Assembly: GCA_027604505.1 (NCBI GenBank)
Contig: JADIIX010000005.1
Location: forward strand, 62,001 to 126,000
DNA length: 64,000 bases
Source: Gonapodya sp. JEL0774
Taxonomy: Eukaryota; Monoblepharomycota; Monoblepharidomycetes; Monoblepharidales; Gonapodyaceae
Direction of reading: 5' to 3'
Both the position numbers and the translations under genes were made by a program. Below the pieces are notes generated by a model. That model searched no databases. It was given only the letters and a program-made list of their open reading frames with translations, and was not told the origin of the DNA. This document shows, one piece after another, positions 23,131 through 35,503 of this stretch; the first letter of the stretch is position 1; each line of letters starts with the position of its first letter.

Positions 23131-26100
23131 TCAAACCATCTCCGCTCCCTTGGATTGTGTACCAGCCTTACCTTGAGGGCCAGTCTTGCTTAGCTCGCTT
23201 ACGGGCCCATTGGAAAGACTCGCACCAGGGGCATGCTCTCCTCCGTTGCCAGTGAGACCACGAGTCACGCTGGTAACAGATGTGGATCCTGTTTTGGGGG
23301 TCTGGAGTTGCTTGTTTTCTTTGAAGGGGTAAAGGGTCAATCAATTGTTTGGTCGCACAACCCAATGTCATCACTGCACAAAAATACCCACGCTTCAAAG
23401 CATTCGCAAAAACTTTCTATACACCATACGTGCCGCGTGCGAATTGCAGTTTAAGACTGTGAGCGCCACACGCAGACCTACGCATACAGAAAACGTAGGA
23501 GACATTGAAGAGTATTTACCAGCATCTCCAGGAAGTGGGTCTGGGTTGTCTGAATCTCCTTTACCAACGACCCCGTGGTCGTCAACGATCCGTCACGGAT
23601 TACGGTGAAGTCGAATTTGATTGACTAAAGCGAAGGAAAGAGATCAAGTTGGTCGAATCCTGGTCTCACGAGCTTCGAAGTCGCCGATACTACGGACCTT
23701 CTCCATGGCGCGCAGAATGGTCTGCAGTGGGATTGATATGAAATACCAGGTAAAGAGCACGGACAAGATGCACTGATCACACAAAGTTCAAATTGTTAGA
23801 AATGACAATTGAGGTTTGTGAGGATTCGAAATGCAAAACAACTTGCCATGAAGATTACGACTGCCACCGCTACATGTCGCGGAAATCATCACTCGTGAGT
23901 GCTCGTTTGGTTACATAGTCGCAAGCGCGAAGAGTCTCTCGCCATAATAAAACAACTCACTCGCGCCGATAGCAATAATCCCCGATCGTGTTGCGTCACT
24001 CCTCAAACGATCAGCAAGGGTGAATGTGTCCCCAACATAATCTGTCGCGGGTCTACAGTATCATAATTTAGCGGTGAAACTGTGGACAATGTGACGTTTG
24101 GGTTGCAGAACTCACGCTCCCGACACAATAATGTACTTGTATCCCCAAATGGTCCTTGTCGTTACTTGGAACAAGTACCCATTGAGGTACCACTGCATAT
24201 CCGCAAACGGGGTCGTCAAGTCTCCGCCTGCGTAGTCGAATACCGTCGCAGCTGATAAGTTCAAGAGCGGCCAATCTGTGGCGCTGAATTGGGTGATGTT
24301 GCGGAGGGCAAAGTTGTTGGCCGTGCCGTTCCAAATAGTTTCAACGAGGGTCTAGGTCAACAGGAGACAAGACCAACGGACCCATGATGAGGTTATGGAA
24401 TTGAGCCAAGATCACACGTTTGTCCAGGAAGAAAATGCAAATCAGAGCGAAGTCCACGGAGCTCACATTCAGTCGTACAGTGTTATTGGAACCAAGGCCC
24501 GATATAGCCATGACTTTTGCTGTTGGTGTGAGTATGTAATACAGTGAATTAGGAGTGGAAGTGTTTGCCACCGCATCCAGGATGGAGGAGATGATCTGCG
24601 AACACGAGAGCAGCACACTCTGTTACAATTCACCAATTTCTCTTGCCCTTTAAACCACGAGTCTTGTGATTTTTTCTTCTGACTGACCTGAACGTTGAAC
24701 TCCACTCGAGCGGACGCAATATCTGCACCGGTTTTGTCGTAAACGCTCACAATCAGAGCTTGCGAAATAACGGCTTGATTGGCAACATAGGGAGCAATCA
24801 GTAGCGCTGTTCCTGGAGTAATATTTTTGATATATGCTGGTGACCAGTCCGGGCTCCAGAGCTGAGAAGAGAGGCGAATGGGCTTACCAACACAGCGCGG
24901 AACGTCACAGAAGCGATCACAAAGGTATACTTACACCACCAATGGTTGCATTGCTTTGGATACCAGACGTATAGTTGTATACCTTGGTATGTACCCTAGA
25001 GCTCGTGTTTCCTTTGAATAATATGGTTACTTCCTTTGAACGATGAGAAACCAGGTCTAGTTCGATCTCACCTCCGGGACACAGGATTGTGCAATTCAAA
25101 GTGGACGGATCGTTTATAAAGATGTTGTACGCAATTCTCGAGCTGCCGATCGGCATACCCCCGCCACTGGTACTCCCGTAGGAATTGAGGTTGTTGTGAA
25201 AAGTCACCCACGACCGAAGAACGTTGACTGAAAGAACTGACTTGAGCGAGTACGCTCGTACGATGCCGTTTAGGTCCACTCACATCCTGGACCAAAGGAA
25301 AGAAGTGTGCTAAGGGTCCAAGGAATCAAAACACTGAAAGGATAGGGCATGGAATGTTAATATTTCGATCGCGTTCGACTGGTCCAAATCGACTCACTCC
25401 CAGTTTCCTTGAGATACAACTCCGAGTCTCATTTGATCGGAAAGCGCTTGAAGAAACACGAATTGCTGAAGGGAGTTGGTGAGGAGTGAGCACCGATCAT
25501 ACTTAGTACAACGTGCCAGACCTACCGATTGAATATACCCATCTGGTTGAAGTTGACAAAGACGGGCATCAGATCGGTAACTCTTTGACCTTCAGTGCAT
25601 TCAAAAACTGTACCCATGACAGTGGTAATGTATTTGCTTGCATCTTTCTGGCGATTCTTGGCAAGCGCGGCGATGCTGTTTGCCGCTAGCAGCAATGAGA
25701 TAGTTTCTCAGATATTTTGCTCCCAACAAGGGCCAGGGAGAAGGGAAACTTGCCATTGTCACTGGCCGAATTGACTGAAGCTTGACTTGTTGTCCAACCT
25801 AGGGTGATGGTCACAATAGCAATAGATACAATACTGTGAAGATCCGAACGGTATGAATTTGGCTGTGTACATGCGGCATCAGATACCCGATCGATGGCGA
25901 ACACTCACTTGATGAGAACCAGCAATATTACCACAGTACAAAGGGACAGGACGAAGAATGGCTTCTTGACAGCAGTTTTTGATGTTTCAGAGCTTTGGAC
26001 GCTCATCTCCCTGTTGTTGGAAGACTCTCCCTGCTTCAAGTTGGATGACAACATTCCCGTGCTACTGTTGTCCGCCCTCGTCCGCAATTGAGAAGCACTG

Positions 26101-26159
26101 GGCATGACAAACTGTGTGGAGGTTGTCATCCCCTTTGTTGATTCTGAGTCGCTCGCCAT
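23131..26159 (-). CDS. dCache/HAMP-like transmembrane sensor protein without visible catalytic output domain
   Basis: Multi-exon minus-strand gene (at least ten exons). The N-terminal 60 residues are Ser/Thr-rich. A single hydrophobic span follows (V-L-S-L-C-T-V-V-I-L-L-V-L-I), then a long extracellular-type region spread over many exons. That region has features of double Cache domains: V-F-L-Q-A-L-S-D-Q-M-R-L-G, L-W-S-P-D-W, T-G-A-D-I-A-S, W-P-L-L-N-L, and F-A-D-M-Q-W-Y-L. Near 23890-23700 a second span leads into a HAMP-like linker (I-S-I-P-L-Q-T-I-L-R-A-M-E-K-V). After that come about 35 residues ending in a short helix and a Gly/Ser-rich tail that stops at 23131. Related fungal proteins often carry a histidine kinase or nucleotide cyclase after HAMP; none is present here. 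It probably senses a small extracellular ligand and signals through a partner. Confidence 0.65.
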
Positions 26160-26636
26160 GGAATTGGTTGAGATAATGAAATCGAAGCACCAATTCAAAG
26201 ATGAGGCATCCACCCTTGGGCCTTGGGACGGATGCCACACCAAAGATGCCTGCAGGTAACAACTAAACTATTGTAAATAGCCAACGACCGCAAAACCGCA
26301 AAAGAAGCAGTGCCGAACCGAGTAACTGTGCTCTCCGCCAATGTCTGTTCCTCTGCAGTTTGACACATTCAATTTCCAGGAGTCGGAACGCAGTGGATCC
26401 ACCTTCCTGACGCCCGCTCCAAGTCGCGATTACCAGAGCATCGCAGTGGGAGGGCGTAGTCTCAATCTATCGTGGAAGAACGATGAGAAAAGTGGCTTGC
26501 GTGAGATTGTGGGTGGTGATGTGGGTGATCGATCACGGCGCTTGATCTCCGTCAGCCATCTCCCCTACGGAACTGAAGCTGGCATGATTTTCGCACATAA
26601 ACTTGGTTCCTACAGGAAACTTTGTTCACGTTGTCT

Positions 26637-28181
26637 ATGTCGCGCTCTCGGCTCACCCCAAAGCTCCCCACAGAGCTCCAACTCGTTATCACGTCATTCA
26701 TATCGGACCTCCCGACGTGCCTTCGTCTACTCTCTGTCTCCAAGACATGGTCCTCTCAACTTCTTCAAAGAATCTGGTCAGATGTTGCTCTTTCAGGACC
26801 TGCCCTGGCGAACTACCCCTCGACGGTGTTCACTCCAATTTACCCACATTTAACTCCCGACCACATCGCCTTTCTCACGTCGGGAACCCCCACTGTCTTC
26901 CCCTACTCTGAGCTCGTTCGGTCACTTCGCGTTCAGCGACACCAGAACTTTCCCGATAATTTCCACCTGTTTGAACACCTCCTTCGTGCCTTCCCCAATC
27001 TTCGCAGCCTCAAGGTCGTCGCAGTCCCTCCCAACTTCTCGTGGAGAGGAGCGAATAAACTTTTTGAGAGGCTCGACTCCTTGGAGGTGTCGTCCTCCTT
27101 AATCCCAATATTTAAAATCTTAGCCTCGACGGAGGACAAAGCAGGCACGAGCGACTCATCGGACATATCCATGGCACCCCACTTACCTGTCCTTCCTGAT
27201 TCTGCCGACTCACTGTCGAAAGGTGGACACAACACAAGCAAGCTTCTCGATACTCTTAATCTCCCATCATCCTCTCAGGAACTACCCAAACTACCAACCT
27301 CACTCACGCATCTCTCACTCGTCTCCCCCCATGACCCCACCGATGCTGCTCTCCTTCTCCACCTCGTTCAAATTAATCCCCGCCTTCGCTTGCTGTCTTT
27401 AATTGGTGGTGCAAGAAACCTCGAAAATATTTTCCGAACCGCCCTGGACGTGGACTCTGGAAGACGCCTGGAAAGTCTTTCTTTGCAGATGACTACGGAT
27501 GGACTTGGCTCAGCTTGGTCTGCGCCGAACGAGGCGACAGGAGACACAAACCAAACCCCTTCGCGAGGTCCTCTTTGGTCCCCACTTCTCTCTCCAGGCA
27601 TGTCCCATCTTGTCCATCTTACTCTCCACGTGACCACACTTCCACTTGAGATGCTTCATTCCCTCACTTCGAGTACACCAGTTTGGAACCTCCAATTTCT
27701 AGTTCTTACTTGTCGTGATATGGACCCTCCTGTTCCTCGCGTTGACAACATGCATGCATTCATGTATCCGCACGTCCACCACAACAACCGAAATTACGAA
27801 CACGACCAGGCATGGCGCGGGATGTTAGCTCACGCGCCTCGACTTCGCACTTTCTCAATTGCCGCGGCGTTGGGCCAAGTCGGTTTTGGAACTGTAGCCT
27901 GCCAGTATCTCGCACAAGAATCTTCGGTGACTTATGCATCCGTGACGGTGTTCCAGTCCGCGACGCGACTAGCTGCCTCCGTTTATGACACTTTGACACC
28001 TGCGGCTGGCAATCCCTCCGACCTTGGAACGAGTTTTGGGGATGATTTGAATGACAAAATCTTGCGGCAATACGGAGATGTGCGTACACAAGGTTTTACG
28101 ACGGAGTGGGCGAGATGGGGAACCACCCTAAAGGTATTGGAAGCGAAGAAAGTAGAAAAGTTCCAGTCTTTTGGATATTAG
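26637..28181 (+). CDS. F-box protein
   Basis: Single-exon gene of 514 residues. Residues 8-50 form an F-box: L-P-T-E-L-Q-L-V-I-T-S-F, then C-L-R-L-L-S-V-S-K-T-W, then I-W-S-D-V. F-box proteins bind Skp1 and bring substrates to SCF ubiquitin ligases. The rest is rich in leucine-containing segments (L-T-H-L-S-L-V, L-R-L-L-S-L-I, L-E-S-L-S-L-Q) that resemble irregular leucine-rich repeats, the usual substrate-binding part. The C-terminus is basic. ATG 26637 places the F-box at the N-terminus; a separate upstream frame begins at 26341 but overlaps in a different phase and looks like leader sequence. Confidence 0.8.
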   Translation: MSRSRLTPKLPTELQLVITSFISDLPTCLRLLSVSKTWSSQLLQRIWSDVALSGPALANYPSTVFTPIYPHLTPDHIAFLTSGTPTVFPYSELVRSLRVQRHQNFPDNFHLFEHLLRAFPNLRSLKVVAVPPNFSWRGANKLFERLDSLEVSSSLIPIFKILASTEDKAGTSDSSDISMAPHLPVLPDSADSLSKGGHNTSKLLDTLNLPSSSQELPKLPTSLTHLSLVSPHDPTDAALLLHLVQINPRLRLLSLIGGARNLENIFRTALDVDSGRRLESLSLQMTTDGLGSAWSAPNEATGDTNQTPSRGPLWSPLLSPGMSHLVHLTLHVTTLPLEMLHSLTSSTPVWNLQFLVLTCRDMDPPVPRVDNMHAFMYPHVHHNNRNYEHDQAWRGMLAHAPRLRTFSIAAALGQVGFGTVACQYLAQESSVTYASVTVFQSATRLAASVYDTLTPAAGNPSDLGTSFGDDLNDKILRQYGDVRTQGFTTEWARWGTTLKVLEAKKVEKFQSFGY

Positions 28182-29280
28182 ACCAATTGTATCATGGTAG
28201 TAGTCTTGATCTCAACTTAAGAGGAATAGTCTTCTTTCCGCCGCAAGTTTGTTCTTTCGATACTCCAAATGTTTCCTGCATGTCATGAAAATCTGATGAT
28301 GTAGAGAGTAGTAGGTTCGGCAGTTCGAAATGGAGTTCTGCATTTGGCTGTATTGATTATTGTGCAGATGCGAATTTATTTCTAGTGAAGAACCAGGGCG
28401 CGGGCGTTCATCATCCCGCTGTTGCGGTGCACGGCACCACTCTGTGAACGACGAGAGTGGTAACTGAGAATGGCACGTGCATTTCGAGTGATTCAAAACG
28501 CAATTTCAAATCAAAATATTGTTGAGTTAATGCTTTTTGTGAAACGTTCCCGTAAATTACAGTAGGGTACGGTTCTTGAATCTTTGGATTTCAACCATGT
28601 CAGCGAAACAGAATGTGGGTGAGGTCGCGAGACAGTACTAGTACATACATGGAACTTGTGTTTGACGCATCAATTTAAAGATGATGTTTGTATTGATGTG
28701 AATTCACACAAATTCACATGACTTTCATGTGCATATTATTGGTTTATGTTTGTTCAATCACAGTAGTTCAATTTTCCAGATAAACTTCAAACAAAATGGT
28801 ACCATTGCAAATTATGATAGATTAATAATGTGGTCCAATCTCACGCAACCATCCCCGCCTTTGCGCCAGCCGCAAGTGTGCTGCAAATCTTTTTGTGACC
28901 AAACAATTTCCAATCCTTCTTTTGACTGTAACCGAGAAATCAATCTGATTGCATTCAATGAAAAAATCCATAGAGAGAACTTACCAGTGGCGTGAGCAGT
29001 ATCGCCTCGACTTACTGCGTACATATTTTGAAGGCAAGAACATATGTTCATGGGTCAGAAAAAAGAACACCTCACATCCTTCCTTTACCTACCATGTTCC
29101 ACAGACCGCGATATCAACATCATCAGCCTCTTCCTTCCCACAAACCGCACAGAGGAGTATCTCATGCTCCTCTCCCAGGGAAGTAAGCACGAGAGGCAGT
29201 TGCAGTTCGATCAAGGCTTTGGTTTCTTGCTCCCACCTTGCCTTATCTTCTCGCTCCTACAATCACCCTCTGATGAGCAC
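28182..29280. other. Intergenic, 1.1 kb, AT-richer than neighbours
   Basis: This lies between two convergent genes. A few plus-strand frames near 29044-29511 merely mirror the Lys/Glu-rich coiled coil on the other strand. No RNA gene or conserved motif was recognised. It is one of the longer unexplained gaps outside the 7-kb island. Confidence 0.4.
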
Positions 29281-32200
29281 CTAAGCCGCACTCTTCACAC
29301 TATTAGACAAACGCACCTTACGGAGTCGCTCTTCGCGCTCCTTCTGTTCTCGCTGTTCCGCCTCTTTTTTACGCAACCTTTCAGCTTCCTTTCGTTCTGC
29401 TTCTCCCTTCTTCACGCGTTCCGCCTCCTCCTTCAATCTTTGCGCCTCCTTCTTTCGAGCTACTTCCTCTTCTTTCTTTCGAGCGGTTTCCAATTCTTTT
29501 TGACGCTGTGATTCCCTTTGCTTCTGCTCGCGCTGTTCTTTCTGTCTCAGCTTCTCAGCTTCCTCCTGCCAAAGAATGAGTGCGTGGGTCCGTTGTAGTC
29601 TGCGATGACAGACAAGAGGGCTCACCTTCTTCCTTCGTTCTTCCCTTTCCCGTTTTTCTTGCTCCTCCCTGACTTGCTTCTCTCTAGCGGCGCCCTCTCT
29701 CCGTTCTTGTTCTTCCTTCGCCTTATTTTCTCGTTCACGCTGAGCTTGCTGAGCTGTTATCACGCGGAAAGGAAGTAGAATATCGTTTTTATCGAGCGTC
29801 AATCAGAGAAATTACCTTTTTCTTTTGCTTCTTGTTTTCGGCGCTCCTTTTCTGTGGTGTTTGAAAGTAGAGTCTCCATCAGAAGCACAGCCTGAAACTT
29901 CTAAATCAATACCCACACTCGCCTTTCATCTCCCGCATCTTCTCCTCAGCCTGCTTTGCCAGAAGATCTTTCATCTGCTCCAAGAACTGTGAGTTGGTGT
30001 CCGCTCCGACATTAACGACATCATCGTCGCCATCGTTCGCATCACTGTAGAAGCGCTCCTCTTCGTTGTTCTCGGACCCAAAAAGGGACGGTGATTCTGT
30101 TGCTGCAGCACCCGCACCACCAGTGTAGTCGAATTCTTCTTCCTCCGGTTCCGACGAAGACTCGTCGCTCTCATTGCCAGGTAACGCAAACTTCGGTGCC
30201 AGTGGTGGGTCGGGCTCATCTTCGGACTCAACCTCCGATTCCGATTCAACTTTCTTCGCGGGGCCTCCGCGAGCAGGTGGCCTCCTTGGTGGTGTATCAT
30301 CGTCAGATTCGTCCGATTCAAGGCCAGAGGGCCCATCTTCATCATCATCGTCGTCATCGTAGTCTCGTGACACATGGACAGGCTTTGGTGGTTCAGGAGG
30401 TGGCGCCGCCGGTGCTTTGGGAATGTGCACAGTCGGGTCATAGGGAAATGCCGGTTTAGCGAAAATCTGTTTGACGATTGGTTGGCGGAGATGCTGAAAT
30501 GAAACGCCATGCTCAGAGGAGACAGTACAGAAAAGAAGAACAACGGCACAAAGTTCTTACACGAAGAAGGTCCAAATTCTGGAAGTATGAGTTCGTAAGA
30601 TTCGGGATCTTTCCAAATCGCATTACGAATGTCTCTTGCTTCCCCTTTTGCATCGGCGCCCCCTTCTTGTCCTCGGCATCGCGCCACACCTTATTCAAGT
30701 CTTCAAATTCTTGCTGGAATGAAGTTTCCCGTGTCATGAGCTGTACGACTGCATTGAACTTGTCTTCACGACTTGCAGTCAGCATTCCAACGCTGGCGTC
30801 AACAATGTGCGAATCGTCTAAGACGTGTGGAGATGCCTTCAACCTTTCAGAGACAGGCTCGACCCAAGCCTGCTGTAGTGCTTCGTCGGACCTCCAAAAT
30901 TTCGTTGCCATGGTCAACATTTTGACGGCTTCGTAAGCAAAACGCCTGCAGTGAAACAGTCGATAGTGGGGCATCCACAGATGTACGAAAGTTAGATATG
31001 CCCTCGAACCAAAAACGCGTTCTCCCGTACCAAAGAGCCGCTTTCACTCGCCATCGATTCTCCCCTGTCCAATCAGCAAGCTCCAAGGCTACATGAGCAA
31101 GCCTAATGCAGCAGTAACGAGCGTCGCCGTGATCAAGGCCAGGCATGCGCGACAGGGAACGTACATAGCAACCTTCATGCGCAAATTACAACGAACAGCT
31201 CTGACGTAAATTTGACAGCGGATAGATGGCTCACCCATCGCACGGACCCAGCTCGCTGCTGACTCAATTCCATCTTTGCCAAGCTTTCCCAGCTTCCTCC
31301 TCTCTTTCTCTCGCAGAGCTAGATGCGCCTCAACATCTCCCATGCAGCGCCAACTAATCCATTCGACATGCTGCAACATCTCCTTTCCTCTCTCCCAGTT
31401 CTGTACCGGAACAATCTGGCCTGCCGGAGGCTGCAGGAAAAGCTTCGTGCACTTGTCCAAATCACGCATGGCGGCCACAAGCTTGGATGTGTCCATCAGG
31501 AGGAATGCTCGACCACGAAGATACGTGGGCTCCTGCGCACGGCCCGAGCAGCAACGACTGAGATTGTTTAGTCGCTCGAGTGCGTTCGGAACTGTTTGGA
31601 TGGGAGTTATGCGAGCGACCGGTCCCCCTGTCAATTCGGTGTGTCATGAATGAGTAAAAAGAATTGTCCATCCAGGTGAAGTAATGGAGTAATCCTCACC
31701 ACCAGAAGTCCCTGTTGTCGCAAGCGTAAGAGTCGAGTAGAGAAACTCGGCATCCAAGTTGTTGATATTTCCTTTGCGGTACCGCGCTGTGTGAAATTGT
31801 AGAGTATCCAAATAAGATGGGTCTTGTCCTGCTATCAATGGAAACAGCTCCATTTGCGAGCCGAAGTGCTCCATCGGGAGGCGGGGCAATGTCCGCTTCA
31901 AGTCGGAGTTCCGACTCCTTGTGGAATTTGAAACTCACAAATCACTTCATTGAATTCGATTAGCCTCTCCAAAAGTGAAGCACAAGTAAGAGGATCCAGT
32001 TTCCAAGCGACAGTAAGATTCTTGACCACTTCTGCATCCTGTTTATTGTCAAGAGCGACACCAGCCTTCCGAACGTAAAGGTCGAGTGTTTTTAGCAAAG
32101 CGAGTGTAGGAGCAGTTGGGAATCTGGGAGCGAAGTAGCAAATGATACACTAAATGAATGGCAGGTGGTAAGATGTCGGGAAAGCTCTAGTAAGCTCTGT

Positions 32201-32360
32201 TGAGGTTGGGATGGGAATGACGGATGCTAATTACGAACGTTGGTCTTGTTTTGGCAACTTTTCTTATGTTCTCCGTCATTTTCAAGTCGAAGAAGTTTGG
32301 GTCCTTTCTTTTTCCTTCCCATCGCCCTAGGCGGATGTTTCGGGAGAAGAGAATCGTCAT
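29281..32360 (-). CDS. Large acidic/coiled-coil protein with helical N-terminal region; unknown family
   Basis: At least eight exons. The N-terminal part (about 32115-30580) is helical and TPR-like: L-K-T-L-D-L-Y-V-R-K, L-T-V-A-W-K-L-D-P, A-L-E-R-L-N-N-L-S, A-A-L-W-Y-G, and F-A-Y-E-A-V-K-M-L. It also contains a run of conserved-looking Trp and Cys. The middle (about 30480-29910) is Pro-rich, then strongly acidic with runs of Asp, then D-E-S-D repeats. The C-terminal 200 residues (29870-29281) are a Lys/Glu/Arg-rich single helix or coiled coil (R-R-K-K, E-E-A-E-K-L-R). Splice phases are clear for most joins but the first exon is not settled; an ATG at 32360 opens a 57-codon frame that may be it. 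I do not recognise the family. The helical-acidic-charged-helix layout fits a large scaffold. Confidence 0.5.
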
Positions 32361-32474
32361 TTTTGTGTTGCTAAATTACTTTCTTCTGAGCGAACAGGAA
32401 CACGCTCCAGACGGTGAACCAAAATAGTAATGGGCATCTTGAAGTTAGTTTACAGGCGACGCCATTGACTATTG

Positions 32475-34605
32475 TTACGACCGCCAAGCGGTGAGAATCA
32501 GCCATCCTGTGCAGACAAGTGTCGCAATCCATGTCAGTGCATTGACGATGGGAGCATCGGAGTCCTTTCCAACGGGTACATTGACAATCAAATACTGGTG
32601 ACTATCGTCGCCATCTGCAGCGTTCATCAGGACTGGTACGCAAACTTCCCCAACGGAGTGTAAAATGCCACTTGTGACTCGCGATTCAACCAGCATAAAG
32701 AATTCTGTACCACCAGGGCAGTGGTGGACTGGCGCCCAAGGGACAAAACAGGATGTGTTTGAATCCATTGGGACAAGAAGACGGACAGTTGGGATCGGAA
32801 TGTGTACCCTGCGCTGGGAGAGGTTTTTTCGAACAAATTTAGTGTCCAGAATAAGTTCTTCTTGAGTGAGAGGGACTTGAAATCGGAGGTGAAGAGGTAT
32901 CTTCATCGCAAACGACCTACAAAGTTGTGGCCGTGGTGCTTAGACAACACACAGTACACCATCAATTGGAAAACCTACCCATTCCACTTCTTAATTTCTA
33001 CAGATATTCCATTGGACCTTGCTTTCTCCATTTCAGCAGCTGCTTCCAGGTCCGCCTGACCCCACGGGTAAAATTTGAGTTGAGCACTTTGCCCCGTGTA
33101 ACTTCCGTGCCCATACAGCCGGGGAATCTCATATTCGTCTATGAAAATTGTATGAGGGAGAGAGAGATCCAAGCGTGCAGACAAAGAAGACCGCTCCAAC
33201 ATCTCCAAGAGTACAAGCGGGGGTGATGGCAGATGGATATGAAGAACAGGATGAAATCCTATGGCAGGGTCGAGGAATACAGAGACGCTTGGTAGAGTTT
33301 CCGCAGTGTTGACAAGGCAGAGTGTTGGGAAATTGACTGTCACATCTCTCGTTGTGTCTAAAGGTGTACTATACACATTTGAAATGGTGCAATCTCAAAG
33401 ACGGTCACATACGCACTGTTCGGAAAAAAGCTTCGAATTTGAAGCCGGTTACCCTCAACACCCTCATGATCAGACGTTACGACTTCCAAAGTGACCCTTT
33501 CCCGGTTAACTTCAAACCAGCAACTACCGTCAATTGGCTGCAAGTCTCCAAACAATAAAACATCGACCATCGACTTTTTTAGTGCTCCAGTAGTTGTGGC
33601 ATCCGGTCCGATTCGAAGCATTGCGTATGACGTGGACATCGAGCTCGGCGTTGGTGCCGACTTAAAGGCCGAGTTATATGTGGACCTCAGCAATTGAGAT
33701 AGTTCGTCGACTCGGCCATTTCCTACTTGGAAATGAGTGCGGAGACGTAAAAGTTCCTCATTCGAGAGTGGCAAAAAGTAGTAGAAAGGAGGCCTCCTGG
33801 GAAGTTTGCGCACGTCAATGCGGGATAGCGCCAATGCTGGGATCTTGGTTGTTCATTTCAGTGGAAGGTGAGAGTAGGCACACATAGCTTATGTCATCAT
33901 GCTGTTGCGTACCGATGCGCATCCACAGCAAACAACGTTATCCCCAAAGTGGGCGAGGATAACCTCACACAGTCGTCCCAACATGTCATCTGTCACACTA
34001 GAAACACACCTAAGACCAGGTAAACGCAATTATTTAAACATTGCGTCACTCTCTCACTTGTGGCTACTTTGCAATGGCAGATGTGCTTCTTTCCACTCCA
34101 CGAGAAGGTGGGCACCAACCTCGCCGGGTGAGGTGGCTGGTTCAAAGAGAGCCCAAGCATCGTTTCTCACTCCCCTTCCACGCAATTCTGTGAACTCCAT
34201 CCGAGAGTCAAAAACGATCGACAAAGTGACTTGATGGATCTCAGGGGGGAGCGAGTGAAAAGAGGAGTCTCCCAAAGTAGATGGGACCACTGAGCGCTGC
34301 GTGAGGTAAAGACTGAATTGAAATGTCTCACTATGTGTATCCACTGCAATTCCTGCTAAATCTGCGAACATCTGCAACCTCCACTTAGATGCACTGTCCA
34401 AGGTCACGATAGTCGACTTGTTTTCCAGGCCATTGTCAGCACGAAATACCTGCGGCTGAAGTTCTTTGGTCCAAATGAGCAAGTGAGGATCAGGTCGGGA
34501 ATCCGGGACGTTGTTGGAAGCGATGGTCGGGCATTTGAACGTCATCGCAACTGATGGTCCAGAGATGACTGCCGTAAGCAATAATATTGCAACAGAGAGA
34601 ATCAT
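32475..34605 (-). CDS. PBN1: GPI mannosyltransferase I stabilising subunit (PBN1/PIG-X family)
   Basis: At least five exons. It starts with a signal-peptide-like segment (M-I-L-S-V-A-I-L-L-L-T-A-V-I-S-G). A luminal region follows. The diagnostic part is L-P-H-T-I-F-I-D-E-Y-E-I-P-R-L, then, after the last intron, K-I-P-L-H-L-R-F-Q-V-P, the two conserved blocks of the PIG-X/PBN1 family. A Cys in N-T-S-C matches the family cysteine. The C-terminus ends in one membrane span (T-W-I-A-T-L-V-C-T-G-W-L-I-L) and a very short tail, giving the expected type I ER topology. In yeast and mammals this protein stabilises the GPI14/PIG-M enzyme that adds the first mannose to GPI anchors. The middle joins (near 33890 and 33420) need transcript support; one requires a donor at A-G-T-G-C-G-T to keep frame. 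Confidence 0.8.
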
Positions 34606-34753
34606 TCCAAACTGTGGCGATAACTTGATCCACGCATTGGGTTCTTAAGAGGTTTCATGAAAATTGTGGAGTCGAGCTGTGGGCACATGCGGTTGCTGTC
34701 ATTGTTCTTACTACAGTAATGCGAACGAGTGTAAAAAATATGGCCAAGAAGTG

Positions 34754-35503
34754 TCACGCCTGCTTATAGACTAAAATCCCGAGGTTTCCTCCAAAGTACA
34801 TGAACAGCAGGTTCTTCACCTCATGGGTGATTTCGTAGCCGAACCCTTCACCAATAACCACATGCCATGTGGTACCGGCTTTTTTGTCCATGGTTTCCTT
34901 AACCGTTTTAGCGGCCGCCTGCCCGGATAAATCATTCGTGTCACAAAGCCCCAGACCCAAGTTTAGAATATATGAATGCGAGGATTCAGAAGTTAACCCA
35001 AAATATTTATCTTGTAAAAGTCTTAGGCATTTGGATTCACCTCATAGTTCCCCTGATGTCGTTCAATCGCCGTCACCACAAGGTCCACAGCCTCAGTCCT
35101 CATCTCTTCGTTCATGTCACATACCTGGAACCAAACTTTCGTCAGCCAGCAAAACGATTTCACTTTGAATGAATGTTCGCACGGCAAGGATAGACGCCGA
35201 TGCGCTGGGTGGCTCCAGTTGATACCCACTTGAGAGCGCCAGCTAATACGATGCTTCCATCGGCGCCAGCCTTAACCCAGGAACTCCTTCCGAGTCATTC
35301 AGTTTCTTTCATCTCTCGTTTCAAGCACGTAAGCAATGCAGTGACCTGTCACGTGTACTCACTCGGACGAGTGGATAATTGAAGTTCTTTCGAAAGTCTT
35401 GGGCCTCCGCTTTATCCTGCTTGGGATCACCTCCTCCTGCCGTCGTAGCTCCTCCAGCCGGTTTAGAGTCAGCGAGGTTTCCATTTGATGACAAGTCTCC
35501 CAT
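34754..35503 (-). CDS. DNAL4: Dynein light chain 4, axonemal (DNAL4/LC10-like)
   Basis: Three exons: from ATG 35503 to the donor after N-Y-P-L-V-R; the short V-C-D-M-N-E-E-M-R-T-E-A block near 35139-35054; and a last exon that begins A-A-A-K-T-V-K-E-T-M-D-K-K and ends at 34754. The core is a complete LC8-fold dynein light chain: W-H-V-V-I-G-E-G-F-G-Y-E-I-T-H-E, then L-L-F-M-Y-F-G-G-N-L-G. The M-N-E-E-M-R-T-E-A and K-E-T-M-D-K-K blocks separate DNAL4 from cytoplasmic LC8. An additional N-terminal 35 residues are Gly/Ala/Asp-rich. DNAL4 works in outer-arm or flagellar dynein, so the organism should make flagellated cells. The gene is head-to-head with YAK1. Confidence 0.93.

Noticed and set aside
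26341-26853. 170-codon plus-strand frame before the F-box gene
   Set aside because: Its second half overlaps the F-box coding region in another phase and the first half has no recognisable motif. It is more likely leader sequence.
29044-29511. 155-codon plus-strand frame rich in Leu, Phe and Ser
   Set aside because: It is largely antisense to the Lys/Glu-rich coiled coil. The apparent hydrophobicity is an effect of complementing that sequence.
30091-30459. Runs of GAT/CATC suggesting a tandem repeat or CRISPR-like array
   Set aside because: They encode the Asp/Glu-rich segment of the coiled-coil protein; there are no spacers or regular repeat units.
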